Assembly (NCBI GenBank): GCA_003167215.1
Contig: PMTV01000053.1
Location: 230,472 to 294,471 of the forward strand
Reading direction: 5' to 3'
Source of the DNA: Acidobacteriota bacterium
Lineage (GTDB): Bacteria > Acidobacteriota > Terriglobia > Acidiferrales > UBA7541
Length of the DNA: 64,000 bases
Shown: positions 46,244 through 54,858 of the stretch, piece after piece
Layout: the number at the start of each line of letters is the position of its first letter
Numbering within the stretch: position 1 is the stretch's first letter
Notes under the pieces: generated by a model
The model's input: only the letters and a program-made list of their open reading frames with translations
The model's database searches: none
Told to the model about the DNA's origin: nothing
Translations under genes and position numbers: made by a program

Positions 46244-46861
46244 TCAAACGCGCAGGGATTTGGGGCCGCTTACAAAAGGGTTGCCGCGTTCGTAAAAACG
46301 GAGGAGGCGGTGGGCTTCTTGTGTGATTCCGATGCGGACGCTCACGCCAATTTTCCCCGCCGGTTTCGTCGCGGTGCCCAGCCAAAGCGGGCCCTTTGCG
46401 CACAGATCTAATCCATCCAGGCTTCTGGTGATTCGCATTGCGGCGGCGAGGCGGCCGGGACCGCGCGAAAGCTCGGTTAGGCTTTTCGTGTGGCGATGGC
46501 GCTGCATCCACTCGATACCCTCTAGCGGCTCCAGGCCGCGGAGGAGGACTCCTTCGCCGATACCTTCGCGCTGGCCGGAAATATTGAGCATGTAGTGATT
46601 GCCGTAGATGAAGTACACGTAGGCGTGGCCACGGTCTAGAAAAAGAGATTTGTTACGCGGCGTGAGACCGCGAAAAGCGTGCGAGGCCGCGTCGCCGACG
46701 ATATAAGCTTCCGTTTCGACGATGCGTCCGCTCAATCGCACATGCGGCAGATCGTGAACCAGCGTCTTGCCGATAAGAAAGCGCGCGAGTTTGATGGTCT
46801 CGATGGGAAGCTCGCTGCGATGGAGGCGGCGGATGCGGACTTTTCGGCGAGCGGGCATCAT
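46244..46861 (-). CDS. mpg: DNA-3-methyladenine glycosylase (AAG/MPG family)
   Basis: A base-excision repair enzyme removing alkylated purines. The 205-residue protein has the family signature IVETEAYIVGDAASHAFRGLTPRN, in which Glu activates the attacking water, and AYVYFIYGNHYMLNISGQREGIGEGVLLRGLEPLEG, followed by LSRGPGRLAAAMRI. This is the eukaryotic-type MPG fold rather than AlkA. The N-terminus MMPARRKVRIRRL is basic. Confidence 0.95.
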   Translation of the reverse strand: MMPARRKVRIRRLHRSELPIETIKLARFLIGKTLVHDLPHVRLSGRIVETEAYIVGDAASHAFRGLTPRNKSLFLDRGHAYVYFIYGNHYMLNISGQREGIGEGVLLRGLEPLEGIEWMQRHRHTKSLTELSRGPGRLAAAMRITRSLDGLDLCAKGPLWLGTATKPAGKIGVSVRIGITQEAHRLLRFYERGNPFVSGPKSLRV

Positions 46862-46975
46862 GCGATTCGTTCTATCATACGAGGCGGTCGCGCGCGGGAC
46901 ACATTATTTTGTTAATACCGCAGGCGAGTTGTGGTTCTCTATAGCCGTTTAACCGCGTTGGAGTTCGAGGCAATT

Positions 46976-47899
46976 ATGAACGACAAAATATCGGAGAAAG
47001 AGCAGGCGTGGCCGGCGCTGCCGTTCGCGGAATGGAAAGACACTTGCGCGACGCTGCATATGTGGACGCAAATCGTGGGAAAAGTGCGGCTGGCGCAAAG
47101 CCCGCTGATCAACCACTGGTGGGAAGTTCCGCTTTACGTTTACGCAAGAGGATTGACTACTTCGGCGATTCCCTGCCCCGCGGGAACTTTTGAGATTACG
47201 TTCGACTTCATCGACCACCGGCTCGATATTAAGACGAGCCGCGGGGAGTCCCGGACGATCTCGCTTTACCATCGCACGGTGGCCGGATTTTACCGGGAAT
47301 TTATGGAGATGCTGCACTCACTGAAGCTGGAAGTGAAAATCTGGCCGATGCCGGTGGAGATACCGAATCCGATACGTTTTGACCAGGACGTGACGCACGC
47401 ACGCTACGATCCGGTCTATGCCCACCGTTTCTGGCGGATCCTGGTGACGATTGACGCCATCTTTAAGGAATTTCGCGCGCGTTTTATCGGCAAAGCCAGT
47501 CCCGTTCATTTTTTCTGGGGGAGTTTCGATATGGCGGCTTCGCGTTTCTCGGGCCGACGAGCACCGGAGCGTCCCGGAGCGGACAAGATTACGAAGGAAG
47601 CGTACTCGCACGAAGTGTGCAGCGTTGGGTGGTGGCCGGGCGGAGGCGATGCGCCGAGTCCTATGTTCTACGCGTATTCCGCGCCGGAGCCGCCGGGATT
47701 CCGAGAAGCCGTCATACGTCCCGCGAAGGGGTACTACGATTCAAAGCTCGGCGAATTTCTGCTGTCTTACGACGAAGTCCGGGCGGCGAACGATCCTAGG
47801 ACGGCGCTGCTCGATTTCTGCCAGAGCACATACGAAGCCGCGGCGATAAACGCCAAATGGGACCGCGAGGCGCTTGAGCGGTCCGCTGCCCAGAAATAG
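46976..47899 (+). CDS. DUF5996-family protein
   Basis: A 307-residue soluble protein of unknown function. It matches the DUF5996 pattern: WPALPFAEWKDTCATLHMWTQIVGKVRLAQSPLINHWWEVPLYV near the start, TFEITFDFIDHRLDI, a Trp/His-rich centre (PVHFFWGSFDMAASRFSGRRAP) and HEVCSVGWWPGGG near residue 220. I start at the ATG at 46976, with GAGG 6 nt upstream. It is divergent from the glycosylase gene. Confidence 0.85.
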   Translation: MNDKISEKEQAWPALPFAEWKDTCATLHMWTQIVGKVRLAQSPLINHWWEVPLYVYARGLTTSAIPCPAGTFEITFDFIDHRLDIKTSRGESRTISLYHRTVAGFYREFMEMLHSLKLEVKIWPMPVEIPNPIRFDQDVTHARYDPVYAHRFWRILVTIDAIFKEFRARFIGKASPVHFFWGSFDMAASRFSGRRAPERPGADKITKEAYSHEVCSVGWWPGGGDAPSPMFYAYSAPEPPGFREAVIRPAKGYYDSKLGEFLLSYDEVRAANDPRTALLDFCQSTYEAAAINAKWDREALERSAAQK

Positions 47900-47979
47900 T
47901 ACTAGATACTCTTTCCCTACATGTTCCACCCCAGAGATAGAAGTGAGGGACATGGCTCTTCTATTCTTACAGCATAGCT

Positions 47980-49821
47980 ATGGACCAACCAACCAATCCG
48001 GGCGGGGGTGTGCCGGGTGGAAGTGGGCCAGCGGGGGGCGATTCACGCCATTCCACTGACCACCACGATACAGTTCTGTTGAGCGACGTGCCGGAGGCTG
48101 GCTTCGCGGAGACTGTCGCGATGCCTGCACCGCGGACCCCTGCTGTAAACATTGGCTCCCTCGCGCTCGCTGCAATCGGCCAGCGCTACGAGATTCTGGG
48201 CGAAGCGGGACATGGCAGCATGGGCAACGTTTACAAGGCGCGGGATCGAGAAACCGGCGAGACGGTGGCGCTGAAATTATTGAAACCGGAAATCGCCTCG
48301 GACCACGCGATGATGGAGCGGTTTAAGAACGAACTCCTTTTTGCCCGCAAGATCACGCACAAAAATGTTTGCCGCATGCATGAGTTCAATCGCGTGGGCG
48401 GGATTGCGTACACCTCAATGGAATTTGTCGAGGGCGAGAGCCTGCGATCCGTGCTGAGCCGGTTCGGCGGTTTGCCGCAGCGAAAAGCCGTGGATCTGGC
48501 GTTGCAAATCTGCTCCGGATTGAAAGAAGCACATGCACAGGGCATCGTTCACCGGGATCTGAAGCCGGAGAACATCATGGTGGACGCGCAGGGAAACGTG
48601 AAGATCATGGACTTCGGCATTGCGCGTTCGATGGAAGCGATGACGCGGATGACCGGATCGCTGGCGGGAACGCCGCAATACATGGCGCCCGAGCAAGTGG
48701 CGGGAAAGCCGGTGGACTACCGCACGGATATTTATTCGCTGGGGCTAATTTTGTACGAAATGTTTACGGGCACGCCGGCGTTTCAAGCTGACAATCCGGT
48801 GGCGGTTGCACTGAAGCATATGCAGGAAGAGGCGGTACCTCCCCATCAGATTGATCCGGCGATACCCGCTTACATCGAGCGCACGATTTTGAAATGCCTG
48901 TTGAAAGAGCCTGCGAACCGATTCCAGTCGATCGCGCAACTGGAGCAGGCGCTTAACGGGTCGGAGGCGCAGAATTTGGCCGCTGCGGCGGCGGTGCCAG
49001 TTCGAACGGCGAACGTGCAAAGGGTTGTGAGCGCGCCTGCGCCCGCGCGGATCGCGACGCCTACGATCGCGCCGGTGGCAGCGCAGAGCAAAGGTCCTTC
49101 AGCGATTGTTTGGGTGCTGCTGATAGCGGTGATTGCCCTCGGCGCGTTTGGCGTATTGCGCGGGATTGCGAACGCGCGAGCTGCGGACTTGATTCCGCCA
49201 GCGCGACTTCCAGCTCCGGTGCCGCCAGAGATTGCGTATGTGAGTTCTCCGCCAAAACCGGTCTCTATCATTACTGCTGCCGCCGAACCCGTCGGGCCCG
49301 AGCCTTCGCGCGTACCCGACGAAAGCGCACCGGCGCCGGTTGCGCCTTCCAAGCCAGAATTTGCGAACAACGCCACGCCTGCAAACCCGCAGCCCGAAGC
49401 CGAAACAGCAAAGGGCTTTTCGCGCAAGGGAGGCGGACTGCGACCAAGGCCGTCGGCGGAAGAGGCTGCGAATACCCTTCGCAAGGACGATGCTCCGAAA
49501 ACCAACGCGAAGAGGCAAGCAGCGAGGAAGGATGTCGCACCTGAGACTCCCGCGCCGGCCGCGACCGGAGCTTCGTATTTATATGTGAAAAGTTTCCTGC
49601 GTGAAGACCGCGCGAAAGAGGCCGAGACCCAAATCGAGGGCCTGGGAATGCCGGCAGGTGTGATTCAGAAACGCGTGGGTAGTGCGGATCTTTATATAGT
49701 TTATAGCGGCCCCTATCCGGACGCGCAGGTTGCGAGCGCGATGCAAAAGCTGGAGCAAAAGGGTTTTTCAAACGTGCGGTCGGTTCCCGTCCCGGGGAGC
49801 GGCGGCAGTGCAAAACAATAG
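47980..49821 (+). CDS. membrane Ser/Thr protein kinase with C-terminal SPOR-like domain
   Basis: A 613-residue Hanks-type kinase. Residues 1-65 are a Gly/Pro-rich tail. The kinase domain has the glycine loop GEAGHGSMGNVYKA, Lys99 in VALKLL, the catalytic HRDLKPEN (191-198), DFGIAR (211-216) and the activation segment end GTPQYMAPEQ. A membrane helix lies near residue 380 (AIVWVLLIAVIALGAFGVL). An Ala/Pro-rich linker follows, and the last 75 residues resemble a SPOR domain (YLYVKSFLREDRAKEAETQI, YIVYSGPYPDAQVASAMQKL), which in other proteins binds denuded septal peptidoglycan. It heads the phosphatase and FHA genes. Confidence 0.92.
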   Translation: MDQPTNPGGGVPGGSGPAGGDSRHSTDHHDTVLLSDVPEAGFAETVAMPAPRTPAVNIGSLALAAIGQRYEILGEAGHGSMGNVYKARDRETGETVALKLLKPEIASDHAMMERFKNELLFARKITHKNVCRMHEFNRVGGIAYTSMEFVEGESLRSVLSRFGGLPQRKAVDLALQICSGLKEAHAQGIVHRDLKPENIMVDAQGNVKIMDFGIARSMEAMTRMTGSLAGTPQYMAPEQVAGKPVDYRTDIYSLGLILYEMFTGTPAFQADNPVAVALKHMQEEAVPPHQIDPAIPAYIERTILKCLLKEPANRFQSIAQLEQALNGSEAQNLAAAAAVPVRTANVQRVVSAPAPARIATPTIAPVAAQSKGPSAIVWVLLIAVIALGAFGVLRGIANARAADLIPPARLPAPVPPEIAYVSSPPKPVSIITAAAEPVGPEPSRVPDESAPAPVAPSKPEFANNATPANPQPEAETAKGFSRKGGGLRPRPSAEEAANTLRKDDAPKTNAKRQAARKDVAPETPAPAATGASYLYVKSFLREDRAKEAETQIEGLGMPAGVIQKRVGSADLYIVYSGPYPDAQVASAMQKLEQKGFSNVRSVPVPGSGGSAKQ

Positions 49822-49852
49822 CAGTTCTAGATACTTTCAGGGGTCATAGGCG

Positions 49853-50674
49853 ATGGAAATCGAATTCGGAGCGCGCAGCGACGTGGGGCGTGCGCGCGGG
49901 AACAACGAAGACAGTTTCGCGGTGGCTGCCGAACTGAAGCTGTTTGTGCTGTCGGATGGAATGGGCGGGCTGGCGGCGGGAGAAGCGGCGAGCCGACTAA
50001 CCACCGAGACGGTGGTAAATAATTGCCGCGCGGCGGCTTCGAATCCTTCGCTGCCGTTAATCGGTGAATATCTGGCAGGGCTTTCGAAGGCCTCCAACCG
50101 ACTGGCCAGCGCGATTCGCACGGCAAACCGCGATGTTTACGCGGCCGCGCAGAAGGACAAGAAGAAGCGCGGAATGGGCGCAACAGTGGTGGCCGTATGG
50201 ATTGTGGATTCGCAGCGAGCAAGCGTGGCCCACGTGGGAGACAGCCGCATCTATAGGCTGCGCGGCGAGGACTTCGCGCAGATAACCGAAGATCATTCGT
50301 TTGTTGCTGACCAGGTTCGTCGCGGCATGATGACGCAACAGGAAGCGGCACAAAGCAACATGCAAAGTGTGCTTTTGCGGGCTTTGGGCGTGGAACCGGA
50401 GGTTCAAGTTGACATCACGGAGAAGGATTTGATGGAAGGCGACACTTTCCTGCTCTGTTCCGACGGGCTCACACGCGAGCTTTCGGATGCGCAGATTTCC
50501 GCTACTTTGGCCGAGGCGGAAAATTCGCAAGAGGCGGCGGATCGGCTTATCGATCTCGCGAATCAGGCGGGAGGCGGAGACAACATTACCGCGGTGGTCG
50601 TACGATACGCGCCAAAGCCGGTACGAGCGTTCGCGCGAATAGGGAAATGGTTCAAAGGATCCGAAGAGCGGTGA
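49853..50674 (+). CDS. PP2C-family Ser/Thr protein phosphatase
   Basis: A 273-residue metal-dependent phosphatase expected to reverse the neighbouring kinase. It has GARSDVGRARGNNEDSF at the start (Asp/Glu metal region), VLSDGMGGLAAGE (the DGMGG motif), VAHVGDSRIYRLR, and the C-terminal LCSDGLTRELSD and GGGDNITAVVV motifs, all with their aspartates. It starts 31 nt after the kinase stop on the same strand. No membrane segment. Confidence 0.95.
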   Translation: MEIEFGARSDVGRARGNNEDSFAVAAELKLFVLSDGMGGLAAGEAASRLTTETVVNNCRAAASNPSLPLIGEYLAGLSKASNRLASAIRTANRDVYAAAQKDKKKRGMGATVVAVWIVDSQRASVAHVGDSRIYRLRGEDFAQITEDHSFVADQVRRGMMTQQEAAQSNMQSVLLRALGVEPEVQVDITEKDLMEGDTFLLCSDGLTRELSDAQISATLAEAENSQEAADRLIDLANQAGGGDNITAVVVRYAPKPVRAFARIGKWFKGSEER

Positions 50675-50728
50675 CGGCGCAGCGATCCGTTACAGTCTGC
50701 GCACAAATTGAATCGAGGGGGCATGAAC

Positions 50729-51469
50729 ATGTCGAAGTTAGTGCTGAAATTTGAGAGTTCGGTATTAAAAGAGGTTTCGGTGGGCAGCAAGGAAGTTAGC
50801 ATCGGGCGGTCGCCGGAGTGCGGAATCGTGATCGATAACCCCGCGGTCTCGAACTATCACGCGCGCGTGTTCAGCGAAGAAGGCCGCATGATGCTGGAGG
50901 ATTTCGGAAGCTTAAACGGAACTTTCGTCAACGGGCAGCGGGTTAAAATGGTTACGCTGAAACCGGGAGACTCCGTGGCGATTGGCAAGCATACGATCGT
51001 GGTGACAGATTCGAGCGAGATCAGAGGAACCGCGCCGGGCGGTTCAAATGGAACATCGTGGCCCACGGTGCCGAAAATCGATGAAACCGTGATGCTCGAC
51101 ACAAAGGAGCGCCGCGAATTCCTGCGTCAGGTGGCGGCAGGGGGAGAAAGTACGCAGGTGGCGCCGGGCCGGCTGAAACTGCCCACACTTTTGGTGCGCA
51201 AGGGTAAGACCGACCGGAAAGAGTACACGCTGAGCGATAAGCTGACGGTCATCGGTAAATCCGCGCTGGCGACAATCAAGCTGAAAGGGTGGTTCGCGCC
51301 GAAAGTAGCCGCGCAGATTACGCGACGCGAGGATAATTCGTTTTATATCGGAATGGCTGAGCGAGTACCCAGCGTTAACGGGACGGCTATTTCGCAACCA
51401 TGCAAACTCTCTTCCGGCGACGTAGTCGAGGTAGCGGGGATCGTGCTGGAATTCGTATATCGCGATTGA
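50729..51469 (+). CDS. protein with two FHA domains
   Basis: A 246-residue phosphothreonine-binding adaptor. The first FHA domain (residues about 5-90) is canonical: SIGRSPECGIVIDNPAVSNYHARV (Gly-Arg, Ser and His contacts) and SLNGTFVNGQRV. The second (about 155-245; VIGKSALATIKLKG...VNGTAISQPCKL) has the fold pattern but lacks the Arg and SxxH contacts, so it probably does not bind phosphate. A linker contains a candidate phosphorylation site (DETVMLD). GAGGGGG precedes the ATG at 50729 by 7 nt. Third gene of the kinase-phosphatase-FHA set. Confidence 0.9.
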   Translation: MSKLVLKFESSVLKEVSVGSKEVSIGRSPECGIVIDNPAVSNYHARVFSEEGRMMLEDFGSLNGTFVNGQRVKMVTLKPGDSVAIGKHTIVVTDSSEIRGTAPGGSNGTSWPTVPKIDETVMLDTKERREFLRQVAAGGESTQVAPGRLKLPTLLVRKGKTDRKEYTLSDKLTVIGKSALATIKLKGWFAPKVAAQITRREDNSFYIGMAERVPSVNGTAISQPCKLSSGDVVEVAGIVLEFVYRD

Positions 51470-51783
51470 TTCCGGCGAGGATAGGAAAACACTGGCAGAA
51501 TCGCGGTCGTGTGCCGGTGTTCTGCTGAATTTTCGGCGGCGGCACAGAGTTCAACGCTTCGGTTACTCGTCGTGGCGCCAAATTTAGCGACGCCATTCGG
51601 CGAGATTGAGCGGTAAAAGACTACGGGCCTCGCACTTCTGCTTTCAGCGTCTCCCACCATTTTGGTTCATTGAACTTCGGTCAGGTACCCGCTGGTACCG
51701 TGGTCCTATAGGCATGCGCGAAGACCCTAGGTACATTTGGGTTGTTCACGTTTCTGACTAATGAACGACTGGGGAGAACGCCC
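51470..51783. other. 314-bp intergenic region before the first PilZ gene
   Basis: Downstream of the FHA gene a 10-bp stem (AACACTGGCA/TGCCGGTGTT, one G-T pair) with a 14-nt loop lies near 51488-51520 but lacks a U tract. GGTACC occurs twice around 51684-51700. No gene and no clear promoter were seen. Confidence 0.4.
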
Positions 51784-52134
51784 ATGGCCACAGCAACCTA
51801 CATCGGGGCTAGCCCGGTATCGTCACCGGAAAAGACCTCGGGCCACAAAGACGCGCGGCGCCGGGCGCGGTTGAAGGTTTCGCTACCGCTGGAAGTGCGG
51901 CCCTTCGATGCGCGTTTCGCCGAGATAGTGGACGTAGGCGAGGTGCTGGATTTCACGCGCGATGGCCTCTACTTTGCGACCTGTATGCCCCATTATTTCA
52001 TGGGGATGCGGCTACTCGTGACCTTTCCGTTTGGGGAAAGAATCTCAGCACACAAGAAATTCCTAGGCTCAATTGTGAGAATGGAAAACCGGCCGGATGG
52101 AACGGTCGGAATAGCTGTGCGGTTCCTGCTGTAA
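51784..52134 (+). CDS. PilZ-domain protein 1
   Basis: A 116-residue single-domain PilZ protein. The RxxxR part is in DARRRARLKVSLPLEV and the second motif reads DFTRDGLYF, that is DxTxxG instead of the usual D/NxSxxG, a conservative change that may still bind c-di-GMP. Start at the ATG at 51784 with GGGGAG 7 nt upstream; the track start (TTG 51742) lacks one. First of three consecutive PilZ genes, not overlapping. Confidence 0.88.
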   Translation: MATATYIGASPVSSPEKTSGHKDARRRARLKVSLPLEVRPFDARFAEIVDVGEVLDFTRDGLYFATCMPHYFMGMRLLVTFPFGERISAHKKFLGSIVRMENRPDGTVGIAVRFLL

Positions 52135-52287
52135 GGCTGGCCTTTGATGGGTTGGCCTTTAGGCATGGCGGCAGGGATAGCGCTTGTTCGACCGTGTCCC
52201 ACCTACGACAATAATAAACAGGATTTGGGCTTGGGTAGCCAATTAGCGGAACCGCAGGATTGCGTGCGGGGAGACTAGGACAACACG

Positions 52288-52815
52288 ATGCATAATTCAT
52301 CTGACAAGAAGAAGGGTCACGGCACTCCCACGACTGCGGTGCAAGAAGCCGAACGACGCGCAGCAGAGCGCCACATGTTCACCGCCGGCGCTGAAGTGGT
52401 GGAGCTCAAGTCCGGAGCGCGATTTTCTACCCGTACTACCGACCTCGGACCAGGCGGCTGTTTCGTCGATACGACAGTTCCCTTCCCCATCGGTTCGATC
52501 GTGCGCGTGACTCTGAACAAGGGCAAAACCACATTTGAGACCGCGGGCACGGTGGTCTATTCGCAGCACGGGCTTGGCATGGGTATCGCGTTCAGCGAAC
52601 TCAGCGACGAAAAACGGTTGGAACTCGCCGACTGGATCGCAGGTGTTACGGGCGAGCGCCCGGTAGCTCACGAAATTGCGCGGGTGCCCAAAGATTCGAA
52701 TACCAAGCAAGGCCGCGAATTTGTCGCGCTTGTCAGACTCGTTCGGCTGATGATCGGAAAAGGAATCCTCACGGAAGCGGAAGGAACTTCTGTCCTCCAC
52801 GATCCCGTGTTATAG
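52288..52815 (+). CDS. PilZ-domain protein 2 with C-terminal helical extension
   Basis: A 175-residue protein. The PilZ part (residues about 22-115) has RAAERH as RxxxR, and DLGPGGCFVD in place of D/NxSxxG, so the serine is Gly; c-di-GMP binding is therefore doubtful. ETAGTVVYSQHGLGMGIAFSEL is the typical last strand. A basic helical tail follows (REFVALVRLVRLMIGKG). The distance from PilZ 1 is 153 nt. Confidence 0.85.
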   Translation: MHNSSDKKKGHGTPTTAVQEAERRAAERHMFTAGAEVVELKSGARFSTRTTDLGPGGCFVDTTVPFPIGSIVRVTLNKGKTTFETAGTVVYSQHGLGMGIAFSELSDEKRLELADWIAGVTGERPVAHEIARVPKDSNTKQGREFVALVRLVRLMIGKGILTEAEGTSVLHDPVL

Positions 52816-53015
52816 AAATAGAATCGGCGTAGGTTAGCAGAGCTTTCACTTTTAGTTGACGAAACCGGGCTCTTGGGCTTGATTTGCAAAATCCGGTCCG
52901 GCACTGAACCCCTTGGGATGTTCTTCCTACAGAAGGCAGAAATTGCCTAGTCGCCTGTCAAAATTGCATGCTATGCTGCCGTTAAGTTGTTTAGTTTCTT
53001 TTGCTCTGTGAATTT

Positions 53016-53032
53016 TCTAGATGGCATCTAGA
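53016..53032. promoter_or_regulatory. perfect palindrome upstream of PilZ gene 3
   Basis: TCTAGATG-g-CATCTAGA is a 17-nt perfect inverted repeat with a single central base, 26 nt before the ATG of the third PilZ gene. Its size and place suit a repressor operator or the base of a leader hairpin. No other copy was noticed in the window. Confidence 0.5.
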
Positions 53033-53058
53033 GTGCAGCCTATTACTGGGGGTACCCT

Positions 53059-53400
53059 ATGGCAGAACGAAGAAAAGCACGCAGGTATGAGCTTTATCTT
53101 CCAGTACAGGTTTGCCTGTCGGTTCAGCGCCCGGTAGAATTTCACACGGGACAACTCCGCGACGTTTCCCGCTCAGGAGTTTTTTTCCAGTCGAACGTTC
53201 CGATAGATACTGGAACAGGTATGGAGCTTACGTTCTCGCTGCCTGCCGAGAAAGAGCGCGGAACGACGGTCCTGGTCCGCGCCAGCGCTAAGGCGCTTCG
53301 CGTTTCGACATTGCCTGGCGAGGACGCGCCGCTCTACGGGGTGGCAGCGACCATCGATCGCATTGACTTCATCCGGCCTGTTATTTCCAGCGCCGCATAA
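53059..53400 (+). CDS. PilZ-domain protein 3 (canonical c-di-GMP motif)
   Basis: A 113-residue single-domain PilZ protein with both binding motifs intact: RRKARRYELYLPVQV (RxxxR) and DVSRSGVFFQS (DxSxxG). It should bind c-di-GMP and act as a small effector or adaptor. It is preceded by a perfect palindrome and followed by a strong terminator, so it may be its own transcription unit. Confidence 0.9.
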   Translation: MAERRKARRYELYLPVQVCLSVQRPVEFHTGQLRDVSRSGVFFQSNVPIDTGTGMELTFSLPAEKERGTTVLVRASAKALRVSTLPGEDAPLYGVAATIDRIDFIRPVISSAA

Positions 53401-53431
53401 TCTTCTTCTTGTCACGTCGAGTCCTGGACAC

Positions 53432-53464
53432 CGGCGCAGCTTTTCTCAGCTGCGCCGTTTTTTT
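53432..53464 (+). terminator. strong Rho-independent terminator after PilZ 3
   Basis: A 10-bp perfect stem (CGGCGCAGCT / AGCTGCGCCG) with a 6-nt loop is followed directly by seven Ts, 31 nt after the PilZ 3 stop codon. Confidence 0.93.
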
Positions 53465-53559
53465 GTGCCTGCTAATAGGTCCGACATCCAAGCCAGTTTA
53501 TTTCTCCGCCGGATATGGTTACGCCGATACAATAAGAAAGCATCGGCCACGCACATTCC

Positions 53560-53901
53560 ATGTCCCAGCAAAGCCCGGCAAAGCGAATCTTTGAGCTAGA
53601 GCGCGACACGCTGCGCGCGCTGTGCATCCGCGCGAGTGAGAACGCGCGGCACGAAACTACAATGCGCGACCTTTCTAACCATGTCTGGCAGGATGCGGAG
53701 CATCGCGTCGTTTTCGAAGCGATCCAGAGGCTGAGCAGCAGCGATCCGCAGCTTTTACGGGAACAGCTTCCGGCACAAACAACACGCATGGGTTTCCCCG
53801 ACGTAAACTGGGAAAATTACTTCATTCCCGCAGGAAAAGCGGACGGCGATTTCGACGCGCTGGTGCGCGATTTGCTGGCTGAGCCCAAGACCACGAAGTG
53901 A
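53560..53901 (+). CDS. small protein resembling a DnaB-N / primase-C helical domain
   Basis: A 113-residue acidic, helical protein. The middle (ERDTLRALCIRASENARHETTMRD, HVWQDAEHRVVFEAIQRLS) has the pattern of the N-terminal helicase/primase interaction domain, where an F/W-x-D-x-x-H/R-x-x-(I/V)-F-x-x-I stretch recurs. The similarity is short and from memory. There is no ATPase or primase domain in the window. Spacing from the terminator is about 95 nt, and it converges on the esterase gene. Confidence 0.6.
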   Translation: MSQQSPAKRIFELERDTLRALCIRASENARHETTMRDLSNHVWQDAEHRVVFEAIQRLSSSDPQLLREQLPAQTTRMGFPDVNWENYFIPAGKADGDFDALVRDLLAEPKTTK

Positions 53902-53919
53902 ACCCGCGATAGGGCCAAT

Positions 53920-54858
53920 CTACCTGGCGGCTAAACCGAATACGTGTGAATGAAATTCGAGCGAAGCGGGAAAGTGTTCCGCCACGTAACTCCAGTCGTG
54001 ACCGCCGGGATACAGATGGAACTCGTTGGAGATGTGGCGAGCGTCCAACAGATCGTGAAATGCCTGGGCACCGGCGTTGAAGCCGTATTCGTCCTCCGTA
54101 CCGCAATCAAAATAAATTTTCAATCCGTTCAGATGCGGGCCGTTTTTTACAAGAGTGAAAGGGCTGTTTTGATTCCAGTAGGCCGCGTCGGGAGGAGACC
54201 CGAACGCGGTGCCGAGAACCCGCGAAAGCATGGCCCCCTGATAACTCGTCATCCCGCCGGTGGGTAGATTAGCCACCAGGGCAGCGCTATGCGCGCTCAC
54301 GGAGCCGAACAATTGCGGATAGCGAAATGCAAAACGCAAAGAACCGTAACCGCCCATGGAAACACCACTGATACCGCGGTACTGGCGCTCGGTGCGAATC
54401 CGATAGTGACTCTCGATATACGGAATGAACTCGCGGATAAAGAAGTCCTCGTATCGAACTTTTCCGTCCCGGGAGTTGATATAGAAACTTCTGCCGCCGT
54501 CGGGTGTGACAATCAGGAATTCGCCAATTTTGTTCTGGGCCCAAAGATCGTTCACAAGGTCCATTCCGCCTTGATCAATCAACAGCTGCGAGTTGGAGCC
54601 GAGCCCGTGAAGGAAATACAGTATGGGATAGCGCTGCTTTTCAGAATCATAACCGGGGGGAAGAATCACGCAGTAAGGTACGGCGTGATCGAGAATCTTG
54701 CTGGGCATGGAACGACATTCGGCGCGGCCAAGAGTGGCGGCTTGAGTCGCTGAAGACATCGTAGAGCACCCTAACAATAAGATGAATGCTGCTAATGCGA
54801 GCTGCGAGACCTGGAAGCCTATCTCAGAATGTTTTACTCGCCAGGCGATGCTACTCAT
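53920..54858 (-). CDS. exported esterase (alpha/beta hydrolase, esterase D-like), possible lipoprotein
   Basis: A 312-residue hydrolase. The N-terminal hydrophobic stretch ends in LLLGCS, a possible lipobox. The catalytic serine is in GISGVSMGGYGSLRFA (GxSxG), the oxyanion region in YFLHGLGSNSQ, and the C-terminal histidine in YPGGHDWSYVAEH, with the aspartate in FDCGTEDEYGF. It resembles the S-formylglutathione hydrolase/esterase D and mycolyltransferase-like group. The start codon overlaps the end of the ABC permease gene by 8 nt (ATGAGTAG), so the three genes form one operon. Confidence 0.88.
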   Translation of the reverse strand: MSSIAWRVKHSEIGFQVSQLALAAFILLLGCSTMSSATQAATLGRAECRSMPSKILDHAVPYCVILPPGYDSEKQRYPILYFLHGLGSNSQLLIDQGGMDLVNDLWAQNKIGEFLIVTPDGGRSFYINSRDGKVRYEDFFIREFIPYIESHYRIRTERQYRGISGVSMGGYGSLRFAFRYPQLFGSVSAHSAALVANLPTGGMTSYQGAMLSRVLGTAFGSPPDAAYWNQNSPFTLVKNGPHLNGLKIYFDCGTEDEYGFNAGAQAFHDLLDARHISNEFHLYPGGHDWSYVAEHFPASLEFHSHVFGLAAR

